Assembly: GCA_021827995.1 (NCBI GenBank)
Contig: JAKATK010000003.1
Span: 1 to 64,000 of the forward strand
Direction: 5' to 3'
Length of the DNA stretch: 64,000 nt
Source: Microcaldota archaeon
Lineage (GTDB): Archaea; Micrarchaeota; Micrarchaeia; Micrarchaeales; Micrarchaeaceae
Below, piece after piece: positions 24,728 through 33,203 of the stretch. The notes beneath the pieces are model-generated. The model was given only the letters and a program-made list of their open reading frames with translations. It did not search any database and was not told where the DNA came from. The position numbers were made by a program, and so were the translations under genes. The stretch's first letter is position 1. Each line of letters opens with the position of its first letter.

Positions 24728-26059
24728 ATGGTGCCGAAGCATAGCAGGGACCGTCTGAACAGATGGCTCTACATGATGCTGCCATACGAAATCGCCTACG
24801 CTCCGGTATCAAATCTTGTTATACTATACATACTCAGCCTCGGCGGCACCGTCATCGATGCCTCATACGCGGTCGCATTCTCTAACCTGCTGATGATAGC
24901 TGCAAGCGTGTTCTGGGGAAAGCTGGTGGAGTTCCACAACAGGAGGAAGGTCTTCATAGTGATATCGCTACTGGGCCTTTCCGTGTCGCTGGTAGGGTTG
25001 TCACTGGTGAGGAGCGTGTTCTGGGTCATCATGATTTACGGCACGATGACGTTTCTGGTAATAGCCAACACCACTCCGTTCAACATGCTAGTTATGGAGA
25101 CTAACTCCAGGGACAAATGGGCGCAGGGATTTTCGAAGCTGCAGATGCTGTCATCGGTAGGCGTCGTGCTCAGCTATGTCATAACGGCTTCCATCTCTGG
25201 CTTTCTTTCAATCGGTTCGATGATGCTAGTCCTCTTTCCATTTGCTGTCGTCGCCCTAATATTCACAAAGTACATTCAGGAGCCCAGCGCCGTCTTTCCG
25301 AAGCTCGCGCTATTCCGTAGTGTCAACGCGTTCAGGAGCAGGCTCATATCCAACCCGCTGCTCTTCCTTTTCAACCGCAGAACGCGAACCCGCACCGGTA
25401 AACTTAGTCCGTCGCGCTACCCAGTCCGTGGGCCATGGCTGCATACTGGGGATTACACTGCAGTGCTTTACGCGTCGACGCTAGTTTTCTACGTGGGCAG
25501 CACCATATTCAATACGTCGTACCCCGCCGGCCTGAAGTCATACGGTCTAAGTAACTTCGATGTGCTGTCGGTGATACTCATCGGCAGCGTAGTGCAGACC
25601 ATAACCTTCTACAAGTCCGGCATCCTGACATCGCGCAGGGTAAAGTCCGAGCTGGCCACGTCCTCTTTATTCATCAGGGGTTTAGGATACATGGCTATAG
25701 GCGTGACGTTCCTCACCATAAGCAACCTCGCTCTGCTCGGTGCCAACATAGTGCTCTACGCCATCGTCGCCGGACTGGCCTACGCGCTTTTTTACACGGC
25801 ATTCAACACGATGGTGTTCGAAGCCGTGGGCAACGAGCGGCGTGGCAGTAAGCTCGGTATCTACAGCGGCTTCGTGGGTCTCGGATCTCTCATCGGCGCC
25901 CCCATTGCCGGCTATGCGTCTTACTTCATCGGTTACTGGTTCGCCTTCATCCTGTCAGGAGCGCTCATAGTCGTGACTTCGGTCATAATAATCTTGGGGA
26001 TAAGACACGCTGACGACGTAGCGCGAGGCCATCCGAGTCTGCCTGGTGCGGCCAGGTAG
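24728..26059 (+). CDS. Major facilitator superfamily transporter
   Basis: About 12 hydrophobic segments in two halves, separated by a basic cytoplasmic loop (about residues 205-245, NRRTRTRTGKLSPSRYPVRG). The loop-2 region FWGKLVEFHNRRKVFIVISLLG matches the MFS signature, and ERRGSKLGIYSGFVGLGSLIGAPIAGY resembles its repeat in the second half. The substrate is not evident. ATG 24728 (MVPKHSRDR) is preferred; ATG 24710 or TTG 24695 would add 6 or 11 residues. A TATA-like run lies at 24641-24655. Confidence 0.85.
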   Translation: MVPKHSRDRLNRWLYMMLPYEIAYAPVSNLVILYILSLGGTVIDASYAVAFSNLLMIAASVFWGKLVEFHNRRKVFIVISLLGLSVSLVGLSLVRSVFWVIMIYGTMTFLVIANTTPFNMLVMETNSRDKWAQGFSKLQMLSSVGVVLSYVITASISGFLSIGSMMLVLFPFAVVALIFTKYIQEPSAVFPKLALFRSVNAFRSRLISNPLLFLFNRRTRTRTGKLSPSRYPVRGPWLHTGDYTAVLYASTLVFYVGSTIFNTSYPAGLKSYGLSNFDVLSVILIGSVVQTITFYKSGILTSRRVKSELATSSLFIRGLGYMAIGVTFLTISNLALLGANIVLYAIVAGLAYALFYTAFNTMVFEAVGNERRGSKLGIYSGFVGLGSLIGAPIAGYASYFIGYWFAFILSGALIVVTSVIIILGIRHADDVARGHPSLPGAAR

Positions 26060-26145
26060 ACGCGTCGGGCGCAGAAGCCGACCATTTGTGGGCTTGGACC
26101 AGCTTAAACACGCGCTGCACGGTGCTAGGCCCCATGGTCCGTGCT

Positions 26146-27396
26146 TTATATCGATAATAAGACCCAATACACGAGAATGTTGAGCGCCGTGAGCACCACG
26201 CCTACTCTTGCGAAGTCAATGAACGACAGCGTTTGCCTATGCCTCCTCTCTGCGCTCTGTATTATTATGACGTTGCTCGCAGCGCCGAGTATGAACAGGT
26301 TGCCTGCCATCGTGCTGCCAGCGGCCAGCGCCATTACCGCGCTCACCGGCACGTGGGTGTACGCCAGCATGCGCAGATAGAGCAGCACCATCGGCACGTT
26401 AGATATGAACTGGCTCCCCACGACGCTCACCGAAAGAACAGTCGGTATGGATGCCAGCTGCAGTCCCAGGCTGCTTATCTCGCCCTGTATGAAGCCGGAC
26501 TGCCATACGCTGCCCATGAGCACGAAGATGGAGATGAAGAACACTATCGTGGACCAGTCTATGCTCCGTATAATGCGGAATCGCCCGTTGCTGAACAGCA
26601 CGATTGGTATTGACGCGGCAATCGCTATGTAAGCTATGTTGAACCCTGGCAGCAGCCCGAAAGATACGCCTATTACGTCGACACATATAAGGATAAGGAT
26701 GAGGCTGAGTGATACCTTGCACAGAGCCGCCAGCCTGCGGTCCCTTATGCCGATTCTTGCATGGACCAGCCTCTTGGCGCGGAACTCCCTTCTGAAGAAG
26801 AGCCTGAGTACCAAGTAAGCGATGAGCAGGTTGAGTAACGTTGGTAATGCAAGGTACCAAAAGAAAATTGGGAACGGGTTGTTCACCAGGCCACTCAGCG
26901 TTATGAGCAGGTTCTGTGGATTGCCTATGGGACTCATTGCGCTGCCTATCGTTACTGCGAAGGCCAGCGCGAGGAGCATTAGCTTCGGGTTTATGCGCTC
27001 CCTGTCGGCAAAAAGCATGACCACTGGCGTGCCGATGACGGCCAAGGTGTCGTTCATCAGGAAGATGGACGCTACGCCGGCAGTCACCATGATCAATAGC
27101 ACAAGGGAGCTTACGGATCCGGCACGCCTGAAAATCCTGTAGGATACGTGCTGCAGGTAGCCGCTCTCATCCAGCGCCTCACCTACAATGAAGATGCAGA
27201 TCAGAAATGCTATGACTGTTGGGTCTACATAAGACGCCGCCGCCTGCACCGTTATCTGGCCTGTCAGCAGCACTGCAATGGCGCCACCTAGGACAATCTG
27301 CCATATGCGCAGGTGCAGGCCGGCCATCTGCCTAACGGCTATAAGGATAAAGACGGCCGCGAGTACCACAACCGAAAACGGGAGGCCCTGCACCAT
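26146..27396 (-). CDS. Ion transporter superfamily permease (ArsB/NhaD/CitM-like)
   Basis: A 416-residue membrane protein with about 10-11 helices. Signature re-entrant loops include MSPIGNPQNLLITLSG in the first half and AGSTMAGNLFILGAASNVII in the second, both with Asn/Gly-rich hairpins that bind anions or cations in this superfamily. FLMNDTLAVIGTPVVML is also family-like. The substrate could be a dicarboxylate, arsenite or Na+/H+; sequence alone does not decide. It is convergent with the MFS gene. Confidence 0.82.
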   Translation of the reverse strand: MVQGLPFSVVVLAAVFILIAVRQMAGLHLRIWQIVLGGAIAVLLTGQITVQAAASYVDPTVIAFLICIFIVGEALDESGYLQHVSYRIFRRAGSVSSLVLLIMVTAGVASIFLMNDTLAVIGTPVVMLFADRERINPKLMLLALAFAVTIGSAMSPIGNPQNLLITLSGLVNNPFPIFFWYLALPTLLNLLIAYLVLRLFFRREFRAKRLVHARIGIRDRRLAALCKVSLSLILILICVDVIGVSFGLLPGFNIAYIAIAASIPIVLFSNGRFRIIRSIDWSTIVFFISIFVLMGSVWQSGFIQGEISSLGLQLASIPTVLSVSVVGSQFISNVPMVLLYLRMLAYTHVPVSAVMALAAGSTMAGNLFILGAASNVIIIQSAERRHRQTLSFIDFARVGVVLTALNILVYWVLLSI

Positions 27397-27476
27397 AACC
27401 TATCAATCGCACCGCGCATCTAAAAATGTGCGGCGCGCTGGCACTGGCCTTGTAGATGCCAGCATCGCGCAGCGCT

Positions 27477-27968
27477 TCATTCAGGCAGGCATGCAAGAAT
27501 GCCATCAATGACCTTTTTAATCGGCATTGTTGCGTCTATCCTTACGCCATAATTAACGCTCTCGGTCTTCTTGTACACTGCGATTACCGCGTCCTTGCCT
27601 ATACTACCATTCCTTCTGCTGTCCCGCTCGATGCACTGCTCTAGAGGCGCCTCTAGTTTGAACGCGTAATGGTTGACGCCGAGCCTGCGCACGAGGTCTT
27701 CTATCTGCGATTTCCAGTAAAAATTGCCATCCACAACAACTGGCTTCCCGCGCACCATGCTTGCCTTTGCGGTGCGTTCAATTATCGCATTGGCACTCAT
27801 GAAACTCCTCTGTGATATGTAGCCATCCTCCCAGTCGTCTTCTAGGCCGTTGCGCCGCAAGATCGCGTCAACGCTTACGTACGTAGCGTCCAGCATTCTT
27901 GCAAGCCTCTTAGCCACGGCAGTTTTGCCGGAGCCCGCAGCCCCCCTCACGATTATGTAATAGTTCAC
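27477..27968 (-). CDS. P-loop kinase-like NTPase (AAA_33/adenylate-kinase-like)
   Basis: A compact 163-residue kinase fold. The P-loop GAAGSGKT lies close to the start (IIVRGAAGSGKTAVAKRLARML). VSVDAILRR, VVVDGNFYWKSQIEDLV (Walker B-like) and a lid-like LEAPLEQCIERDSRRNG segment follow. The substrate may be a nucleotide, sugar or other small molecule. GTG 27968 is chosen because a TATA box at 27989-27998 puts the transcript start on it. The frame is open to ATG 28034, but that overlaps the divergent pterin dehydratase start. Confidence 0.75.
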   Translation of the reverse strand: MNYYIIVRGAAGSGKTAVAKRLARMLDATYVSVDAILRRNGLEDDWEDGYISQRSFMSANAIIERTAKASMVRGKPVVVDGNFYWKSQIEDLVRRLGVNHYAFKLEAPLEQCIERDSRRNGSIGKDAVIAVYKKTESVNYGVRIDATMPIKKVIDGILACLPE

Positions 27969-27988
27969 AGCCCGTTTCTCCAGCGTCA

Positions 27989-27998
27989 GATATTTAAG
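27989..27998. promoter_or_regulatory. Apparent bidirectional TATA box (kinase / pterin dehydratase)
   Basis: GATATTTAAG, centred about 26 nt from the kinase GTG on - and about 39 nt from the dehydratase ATG on +. No second TATA-like element lies in the 64 nt between the two start codons. Confidence 0.5.
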
Positions 27999-28032
27999 CA
28001 CCGACTGCGCAATTCTGTTGTAAGGCGATTTC

Positions 28033-28359
28033 ATGGACCTTACTAGGAAGCGTTGCGTTCCCTGTGAGGGCGGCATGAAGCCGATGACCAGGATCGAGGC
28101 GCTCAAGTACCTAAAGTCTGTGCAAGGCTGGAGGCTATCTGGCAAGAGTATATATCTTGAGACTAAGTTCAGGGACTTCAGGCAGGCCATGCGCTTCATA
28201 GTCGGCGTAGGCAGGATAGCAGAGGCAGAAAATCACCACCCTGATATCTGCCTGTATTCATGGAACAGGGTCAGGTTGACGCTGTCTACCCACGCCATAA
28301 GTGGCCTCTCTGTGAACGACTTCATAGTGGCGGCCAAAATAAACAGGCTGCGTGGCTAA
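28033..28359 (+). CDS. Pterin-4a-carbinolamine dehydratase
   Basis: Dehydrates 4a-hydroxytetrahydropterin; archaeal homologues are small single-domain proteins. The motif is complete: AEAENHHPDICLYSWNRVRLTLSTHAISGLSVNDFIVAAKIN carries the two catalytic His, a Trp, the third His and the trailing GL..D. The first ~17 residues (Cys-rich CVPCEGG) are extra, so ATG 28075 or 28084 could also serve. No pterin-dependent hydroxylase is in the window. Confidence 0.9.
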   Translation: MDLTRKRCVPCEGGMKPMTRIEALKYLKSVQGWRLSGKSIYLETKFRDFRQAMRFIVGVGRIAEAENHHPDICLYSWNRVRLTLSTHAISGLSVNDFIVAAKINRLRG

Positions 28360-28452
28360 GGATTTGCCCGGCCATCTAGTCGGCATGCTGCGCAACCCCA
28401 ATCAGCTATTTAAGACTAGCGCCTGACTATTATACTGTGCACCGGTGTTTCG

Positions 28453-29460
28453 ATGATAAAAGTTGGGGTCAACGGTTATGGTGTCATCGGCAAGCGCGTC
28501 GCCGATGCTGTCATGCTGCAGGATGACATGGAGCTCGTCGGCATAGCTAAGCGCGACGCGGACTACAAAGCCATTGTCGCGGCCAAGCATGGCATAAGCA
28601 TCTTCAACTCTGGCGACGAGAAGGGCTTCAGGGGTAGCGACATAGAGGTAGCTGGCACGCTCGACGACATGCTGTCGCAGGTCGACGTCGTTGTGGACTG
28701 CACCCCAGAAGGTGTAGGGGCCTCCAATAAGCAGCTTTACGACAAGCGCGGCATCAAGGCGATCTGGGAGGGCGGCGAGGAGCACGAACTTACCGGTATG
28801 TCATTCAATGCGTATGCGAATTACGACAAGGCCGTAGGTGCCGAACGCGTCAGGGTGGTGTCGTGCAACACGACCGGTCTGATCAGAACGCTCTACCCGC
28901 TGCAGCAGGCCTTCGGCATAGAATCGGTCAATGCGGTGCTGGTGAGGCGTGCGGCAGACCCACCAGAGACGAAGAAGGGCCCAATAAATGCACTAGAACC
29001 GGATGCCGGCATACCATCGCATCATGGGCCAGACGTTAAGACCGTCATGTCCGGTCTCAACATCGAAACCGTAGCGATAAAGGCGCCCACCACGATAATG
29101 CACCTGCACTATGTGGACGCCGTATTAAGAAGGCAAGCGAGCGCAGACGAGATCCTCGCCGCGTGGAAGAAGTACCGCCGCATAAAGCTCTTCTCGTTCA
29201 ATGATGACGTGAAAAGCACGGCGCAGATACAGGATTTCGCCAGGGACATGGGCAGGAACAGGGGCGACCTGTACGAGATAGCGGTATGGCAGGAGATAAG
29301 AGTCGATGGCCGGCACCTTAGGTACTTCCAGGCCGTGCACCAGGAATCAGACGTAGTGCCGGAAAACATCGACGCGATAAGAGCGTTATCCGGCACGGAG
29401 CCCAACGGTCAGAAATCCATCGATAAGACGGACAAGAGCATGGGCATAGGCACGCTTTAG
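28453..29460 (+). CDS. gap: Glyceraldehyde-3-phosphate dehydrogenase, archaeal (type II)
   Basis: Phosphorylating GAPDH of the archaeal type. The nucleotide-binding motif VGVNGYGVIGKRVADAV begins at residue 4 and catalytic Cys138 lies in VVSCNTTGLIRTL. RRAADPPETKKGPINAL and the archaeal His-containing PTTIMHLHYVDAV are present. Length 335 is standard. TATA-like CTATTTAAGAC at 28404-28414 gives a leader of about 18 nt. pgk follows 18 nt after the stop, so gap-pgk is an operon. Confidence 0.97.
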   Translation: MIKVGVNGYGVIGKRVADAVMLQDDMELVGIAKRDADYKAIVAAKHGISIFNSGDEKGFRGSDIEVAGTLDDMLSQVDVVVDCTPEGVGASNKQLYDKRGIKAIWEGGEEHELTGMSFNAYANYDKAVGAERVRVVSCNTTGLIRTLYPLQQAFGIESVNAVLVRRAADPPETKKGPINALEPDAGIPSHHGPDVKTVMSGLNIETVAIKAPTTIMHLHYVDAVLRRQASADEILAAWKKYRRIKLFSFNDDVKSTAQIQDFARDMGRNRGDLYEIAVWQEIRVDGRHLRYFQAVHQESDVVPENIDAIRALSGTEPNGQKSIDKTDKSMGIGTL

Positions 29461-29478
29461 GTCCAGCTTGGTGGTCGA

Positions 29479-30711
29479 ATGTACTACGAAGGTGTGGACG
29501 CGCGCTTCATAAGCAAGAGGCTCGGCTCGCTCAGCGGCCGGGCGCTTCTCAGGGTGGACATGAACGTACCGGTAAAGGGCGGCCGCGTCAGCCCAAACAA
29601 CATAAGGTTCAAGGAGTGCGCCAAGAGCATACAGGCATACGTGCGCAGCGGCATAATACCGATAATAATAACGCACCAGGGCAGGAAGGGCGACAGCGAC
29701 TACATGGAGAGCCTCGAGGAGCACGCTAAGGTGCTAAACTCTATGCTGGACGGCATAGAAGTCGTCTACTCCGACACGATGAACGGCCCGGAGACGGAGA
29801 GGGCCATAAGGTCCATTGGAGCGGGCCAGGCGCTCCTGCTGAAGAACGTGAGGGACCATCCGGACGAGAAGAAGGAGCTGAAGACGAAGGATGAGCTCAG
29901 GAACTGCGAGTTGGTCAAATCGCTCTCGCGCCTCGCCGACTTCTACATAAACGATGCGCCAGCTACCATGCACAGGGCCGACACATCGCTGCTCGGCTTC
30001 AGGTACGCGATGGACTCGTACCTGGGCCTGCAGATGGAGAAGGAGCTCGCGGTGCTGCGCGAGATGAAGCGCGAGATCGATTCCGGCAAGTGGGTCTCGA
30101 TAATATTCGGCGGCAAGAAGTGGGAGAAGTTCGAGTACATCTACAAGATTGCGCAGAACAGGAACGTCAGGATACTCTGCGGCGGCATACCCGGTCAGTC
30201 GATAGCCTACCTGAGGCACACGGGCGACTTCGACAGCAAGAACGAGGGCGTCGTGCGCGGCTCCGGCAGCCTAGACACGGCATCAAAGCTGTTGAACAAC
30301 TTCTCCGACAGGATTCTCTACCCGGTAGACTTCGTCCTGGAGGACGGCTCCAGCGTCTATCACACTGAACTCAAGGCAAAGAACCAGCTGATAATGGACA
30401 TCGGCGAGGAAACCCTTGACCGTTTCTTCAAGGTCATGGACGGCTCGGATGTCATAATATATGCAGGGCCCGTGGGCCGCTATGAGGACGGCTTCAACAA
30501 GACCATACGGCTGGTTTCCAGGGCAATGAGCATTAACGCCAAGAGCTTCACACTGGGCGGCCACTCGGCAGACTCTATGGACGACATAAGCTTCGACAAG
30601 TCCTACGAGGCCCTGGGAGGCAAGAGGATCACGAGCGGCGGCTCAGGCCTTGCGTTCCTGGCCGGTGACAGGCTGCCGCCGCTAGAGGCCTTCGAGAGCC
30701 CAGACACATGA
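29479..30711 (+). CDS. pgk: Phosphoglycerate kinase
   Basis: Transfers phosphate between 1,3-bisphosphoglycerate and ADP. The signature LLRVDMNVPVKGGRV lies near the start, substrate-binding ITHQGRKGD and DAPATMHRADTS in the N-domain, and the C-domain ATP loop FTLGGHSADS and GGSGLAFLAG near the end. At 410 residues it has the archaeal length. It completes the lower-glycolysis pair with gap. Confidence 0.96.
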   Translation: MYYEGVDARFISKRLGSLSGRALLRVDMNVPVKGGRVSPNNIRFKECAKSIQAYVRSGIIPIIITHQGRKGDSDYMESLEEHAKVLNSMLDGIEVVYSDTMNGPETERAIRSIGAGQALLLKNVRDHPDEKKELKTKDELRNCELVKSLSRLADFYINDAPATMHRADTSLLGFRYAMDSYLGLQMEKELAVLREMKREIDSGKWVSIIFGGKKWEKFEYIYKIAQNRNVRILCGGIPGQSIAYLRHTGDFDSKNEGVVRGSGSLDTASKLLNNFSDRILYPVDFVLEDGSSVYHTELKAKNQLIMDIGEETLDRFFKVMDGSDVIIYAGPVGRYEDGFNKTIRLVSRAMSINAKSFTLGGHSADSMDDISFDKSYEALGGKRITSGGSGLAFLAGDRLPPLEAFESPDT

Positions 30712-30748
30712 TAGCGCTGCGCAAATACATAAGGCGATTTTGGCAGGG

Positions 30749-31417
30749 CTAAGTGTTGCCCCTGAGCAGGTGTTTCATGTCGTCGATGCGCACGCCATAC
30801 TGCTCCCTTAAGAAGTACTGGCTTAGCACTGCCACGGTTCTGAAGTCCTGTATCTTATTCTGCTCGAGCAGGGCCCTGACCTGGTCCTCGGTCAGCAGGC
30901 ACACCTTCATTGGTTTCTCTTCGTACTCCAGGTTTCTCTTGCCCTCGACCAGATTGGTCGCTATGTAGACGTCCTCCCTCTGTTCTACCCTGGATGGCAT
31001 GAAGTGCATGTTCCGCATGAAAAGCTTGACGTTGCGCGGCTGGTAGCCTGTCTCCTCCCCCAGCTCCCTTATCGCGGCCTGCCTGGTCGTCTCGTTCGCA
31101 TCGACGCCGCCTGCTGGCAGCTCCAGCGACCAGGACTTCACCGACGGGTGCGGCTTGTATACCATTACTATGTACCTATTGCCGCCCACATCCAGTATTG
31201 GCAATATGGTCGCGCCGCTGCCCACCTTGACCACAGTCCAGGTGCTCTTGATTCCCTCGACCTCGTACTCCCTGTCAGCTATGTTCACACGGCCGAGCTT
31301 GCGCTCGTCGTCCTTCCCGAACGTTATGTCCGGAGGCCTGCCGTTGCCCATGAGTACCTTAGCCACCTCCTCTCCGCGAGCTATTTCCTCCTGCAGCCTG
31401 GACTTTGAAGCCTCCAT
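30749..31417 (-). CDS. Nudix hydrolase, ADP-ribose pyrophosphatase-like
   Basis: 222 residues. The Nudix box reads GGVDANETTRQAAIRELGEETGY (about 122-144). The upstream strand region (VGSGATILPILDVGGNRYIVMVYKPHP, SLELPAGG) is typical of ADP-sugar pyrophosphatases. An extra N-terminal helical part (about 45 residues) precedes it. TATA-like GTTTAAATACT at 31446-31457 gives a leader of ~8 nt. Substrate is inferred from similarity of pattern only. Confidence 0.85.
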   Translation of the reverse strand: MEASKSRLQEEIARGEEVAKVLMGNGRPPDITFGKDDERKLGRVNIADREYEVEGIKSTWTVVKVGSGATILPILDVGGNRYIVMVYKPHPSVKSWSLELPAGGVDANETTRQAAIRELGEETGYQPRNVKLFMRNMHFMPSRVEQREDVYIATNLVEGKRNLEYEEKPMKVCLLTEDQVRALLEQNKIQDFRTVAVLSQYFLREQYGVRIDDMKHLLRGNT

Positions 31418-31470
31418 CCCACCACTGTTATACGCTCGCTTTCAAAGTATTTAAACCCTGATGAGCCTGA

Positions 31471-31821
31471 CTACGCAGCGCGTCGCTGCCAGCTAGGGAT
31501 TATTCTGACAAGGTCGGCATACTTGAATGTGGTGAAGCCCAGCAATGCCAAGAGCACTCCAATCAGCACCATGTCTGGCGAGTCGAACGGTGAGAACCCG
31601 AACCTCGCCTGACCGTTTGTAGGCAGCGTACCGCCACTGGAGCTTATGATTATTGGACTGCCATTGCTGACCCCGCCGGCAGACTGGTTCACGAAGCTTT
31701 GTCGTATCGTGAGCAGGCTGTACGCTGAATATATTGTTATTGAGACGCCTATGATTACAAGTGCGATGCCGACCAACCACACAATGCCCCAGACATCCTC
31801 ACTCCTCTTGTCACGTGCCAT
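31471..31821 (-). CDS. Small two-helix membrane protein
   Basis: 116 residues, unknown family. One membrane helix near the N-terminus (about 11-33), an external Ser/Gly/Asn-rich loop of about 50 residues, and a second helix (about 82-100) ending in a basic tail (SWQRRAA). It lies downstream of the MacB-like permease on the same strand, with a 38 nt gap, and might belong to that operon as a fifth gene. No function can be assigned. Confidence 0.6.
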   Translation of the reverse strand: MARDKRSEDVWGIVWLVGIALVIIGVSITIYSAYSLLTIRQSFVNQSAGGVSNGSPIIISSSGGTLPTNGQARFGFSPFDSPDMVLIGVLLALLGFTTFKYADLVRIIPSWQRRAA

Positions 31822-31859
31822 TCAACCGACCTATCAATAGCGACAACACTATGGCAGCG

Positions 31860-33203
31860 TCATTCAGCCCTTAACGCCTTTATCGGATCTATCCTGGACG
31901 CTTTCCATGCAGGGTACAGGCTTGCGATGATGCTGACTATTACCGCCAGAAGTATCGCTAGGCCTATAACCGCTGGGCTTATCTCAGGCGTGTAAGATGG
32001 TAATCCGCCGCTGCCTGAGAATGAACGGGCCGCTGGACTAGACTCGCCTGAAACAAAAAAACCTTGTCTGCCACCGCTAGGAGGGACGCCGCCCACTGGC
32101 GCGCTTACTGTCTGTACCTGGCCGCTAGGTCCTGCAGACCCGGTCGGGGGAGAGCCTCCCGCGCCGGAAAATACGCTTGGTATCACGTAAGAAGCAGAAG
32201 CCCCTACTACGGAGCCCAGCGCGCCGCCTATGATCCCTATTATCAGGGCCTCAGATAGAAAGAGCAGCATCACGTCTCTCTGCCTGAAGCCTATAGACTT
32301 GAGTATGCCTATCTCGTGCACGCGCTCTGACACGGAAACCATCATTATGCTGAGTATGCTTATGCCGGCAACGATCAGTGATATGCTTGCTATGCCGGCC
32401 AGCAGCAGGCTTATCGAGCCTATGATTGACGATACCGTGCTCGTGAGCTGCTGCACCGAGAGCACGCTGGCCCTGCTGCCATACACGTTGGTGAGCAGCG
32501 TGTCCAGAGCCGCCACCGTGCTCGTGTTGGTCGCCTTGACTATAAGTACGTTGTATGAATACTTGTTGAGCATGCTCTCAGCTTCCTTTAGCGGCACGAA
32601 TATGGAGCTGTCCGGCGATATGAACAGCGCCGTGCCGTACGAGTTAAGTATGCCGACCGGCAGCACTGTTATCTCTTGTGGGCTCCCGCCGCTCCGCGTC
32701 GTAGAAAGGTACATGGGTTCGTTCAGCGTCACCGATGGTACTGTCTGGCCTGTGTTCGGAAATGCGGCATCATAACCTACCAATGCGGTAGGCCCGCTGC
32801 TGTCGTTGAACATGCTGCCAGAGTAAAGGTTTATGCCCCCTATAGTGCCGTTCAGGCTGGAGTTGTCTATGCCGATCACGCTGACGCTTTCAGACGTGCC
32901 AGATATGGATCCCGTGGCACTGAATCGCAGAATTGGTACCACGCTGCTTACGTTCGGGAATGACTCTATCTCGGCCACATCAGCATCGGTAAAGATCGTG
33001 CCTTGTGCCGGTGTCACAAACAGCGTCGTCGGCCCTATCCTAGACAGTGACTGCGATATGCTGTTCGATACCCCGGTTGTTATGGAGAGCAGTGCCACTA
33101 TCGCAGCTACGCCTATCATCACGCTGAGCACGGTGAGGGCGGTCCTCAGCCGCCGCGCCGACATGCCCTTGAGGCCGAGCCAGAGCGTGTCCCTAGGGTT
33201 CAT
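31860..33203 (-). CDS. MacB/FtsX-like ABC transporter permease
   Basis: 447 residues. An N-terminal membrane helix (about 20-42, RTALTVLSVMIGVAAIVALLSI) is followed by a large extracellular MacB-type periplasmic-core domain (about 45-250) and three C-terminal helices (about 260-290, 310-340 and 405-430). SERVHEIGILKSIGFRQRDVM is the characteristic FtsX-domain coupling segment. A Gly/Pro/Ser-rich insertion (about 348-395) sits between the last two helices. ATGA overlap with the CARDB-like gene. It works with the ATPase at 34837-35544. Confidence 0.88.
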   Translation of the reverse strand: MNPRDTLWLGLKGMSARRLRTALTVLSVMIGVAAIVALLSITTGVSNSISQSLSRIGPTTLFVTPAQGTIFTDADVAEIESFPNVSSVVPILRFSATGSISGTSESVSVIGIDNSSLNGTIGGINLYSGSMFNDSSGPTALVGYDAAFPNTGQTVPSVTLNEPMYLSTTRSGGSPQEITVLPVGILNSYGTALFISPDSSIFVPLKEAESMLNKYSYNVLIVKATNTSTVAALDTLLTNVYGSRASVLSVQQLTSTVSSIIGSISLLLAGIASISLIVAGISILSIMMVSVSERVHEIGILKSIGFRQRDVMLLFLSEALIIGIIGGALGSVVGASASYVIPSVFSGAGGSPPTGSAGPSGQVQTVSAPVGGVPPSGGRQGFFVSGESSPAARSFSGSGGLPSYTPEISPAVIGLAILLAVIVSIIASLYPAWKASRIDPIKALRAE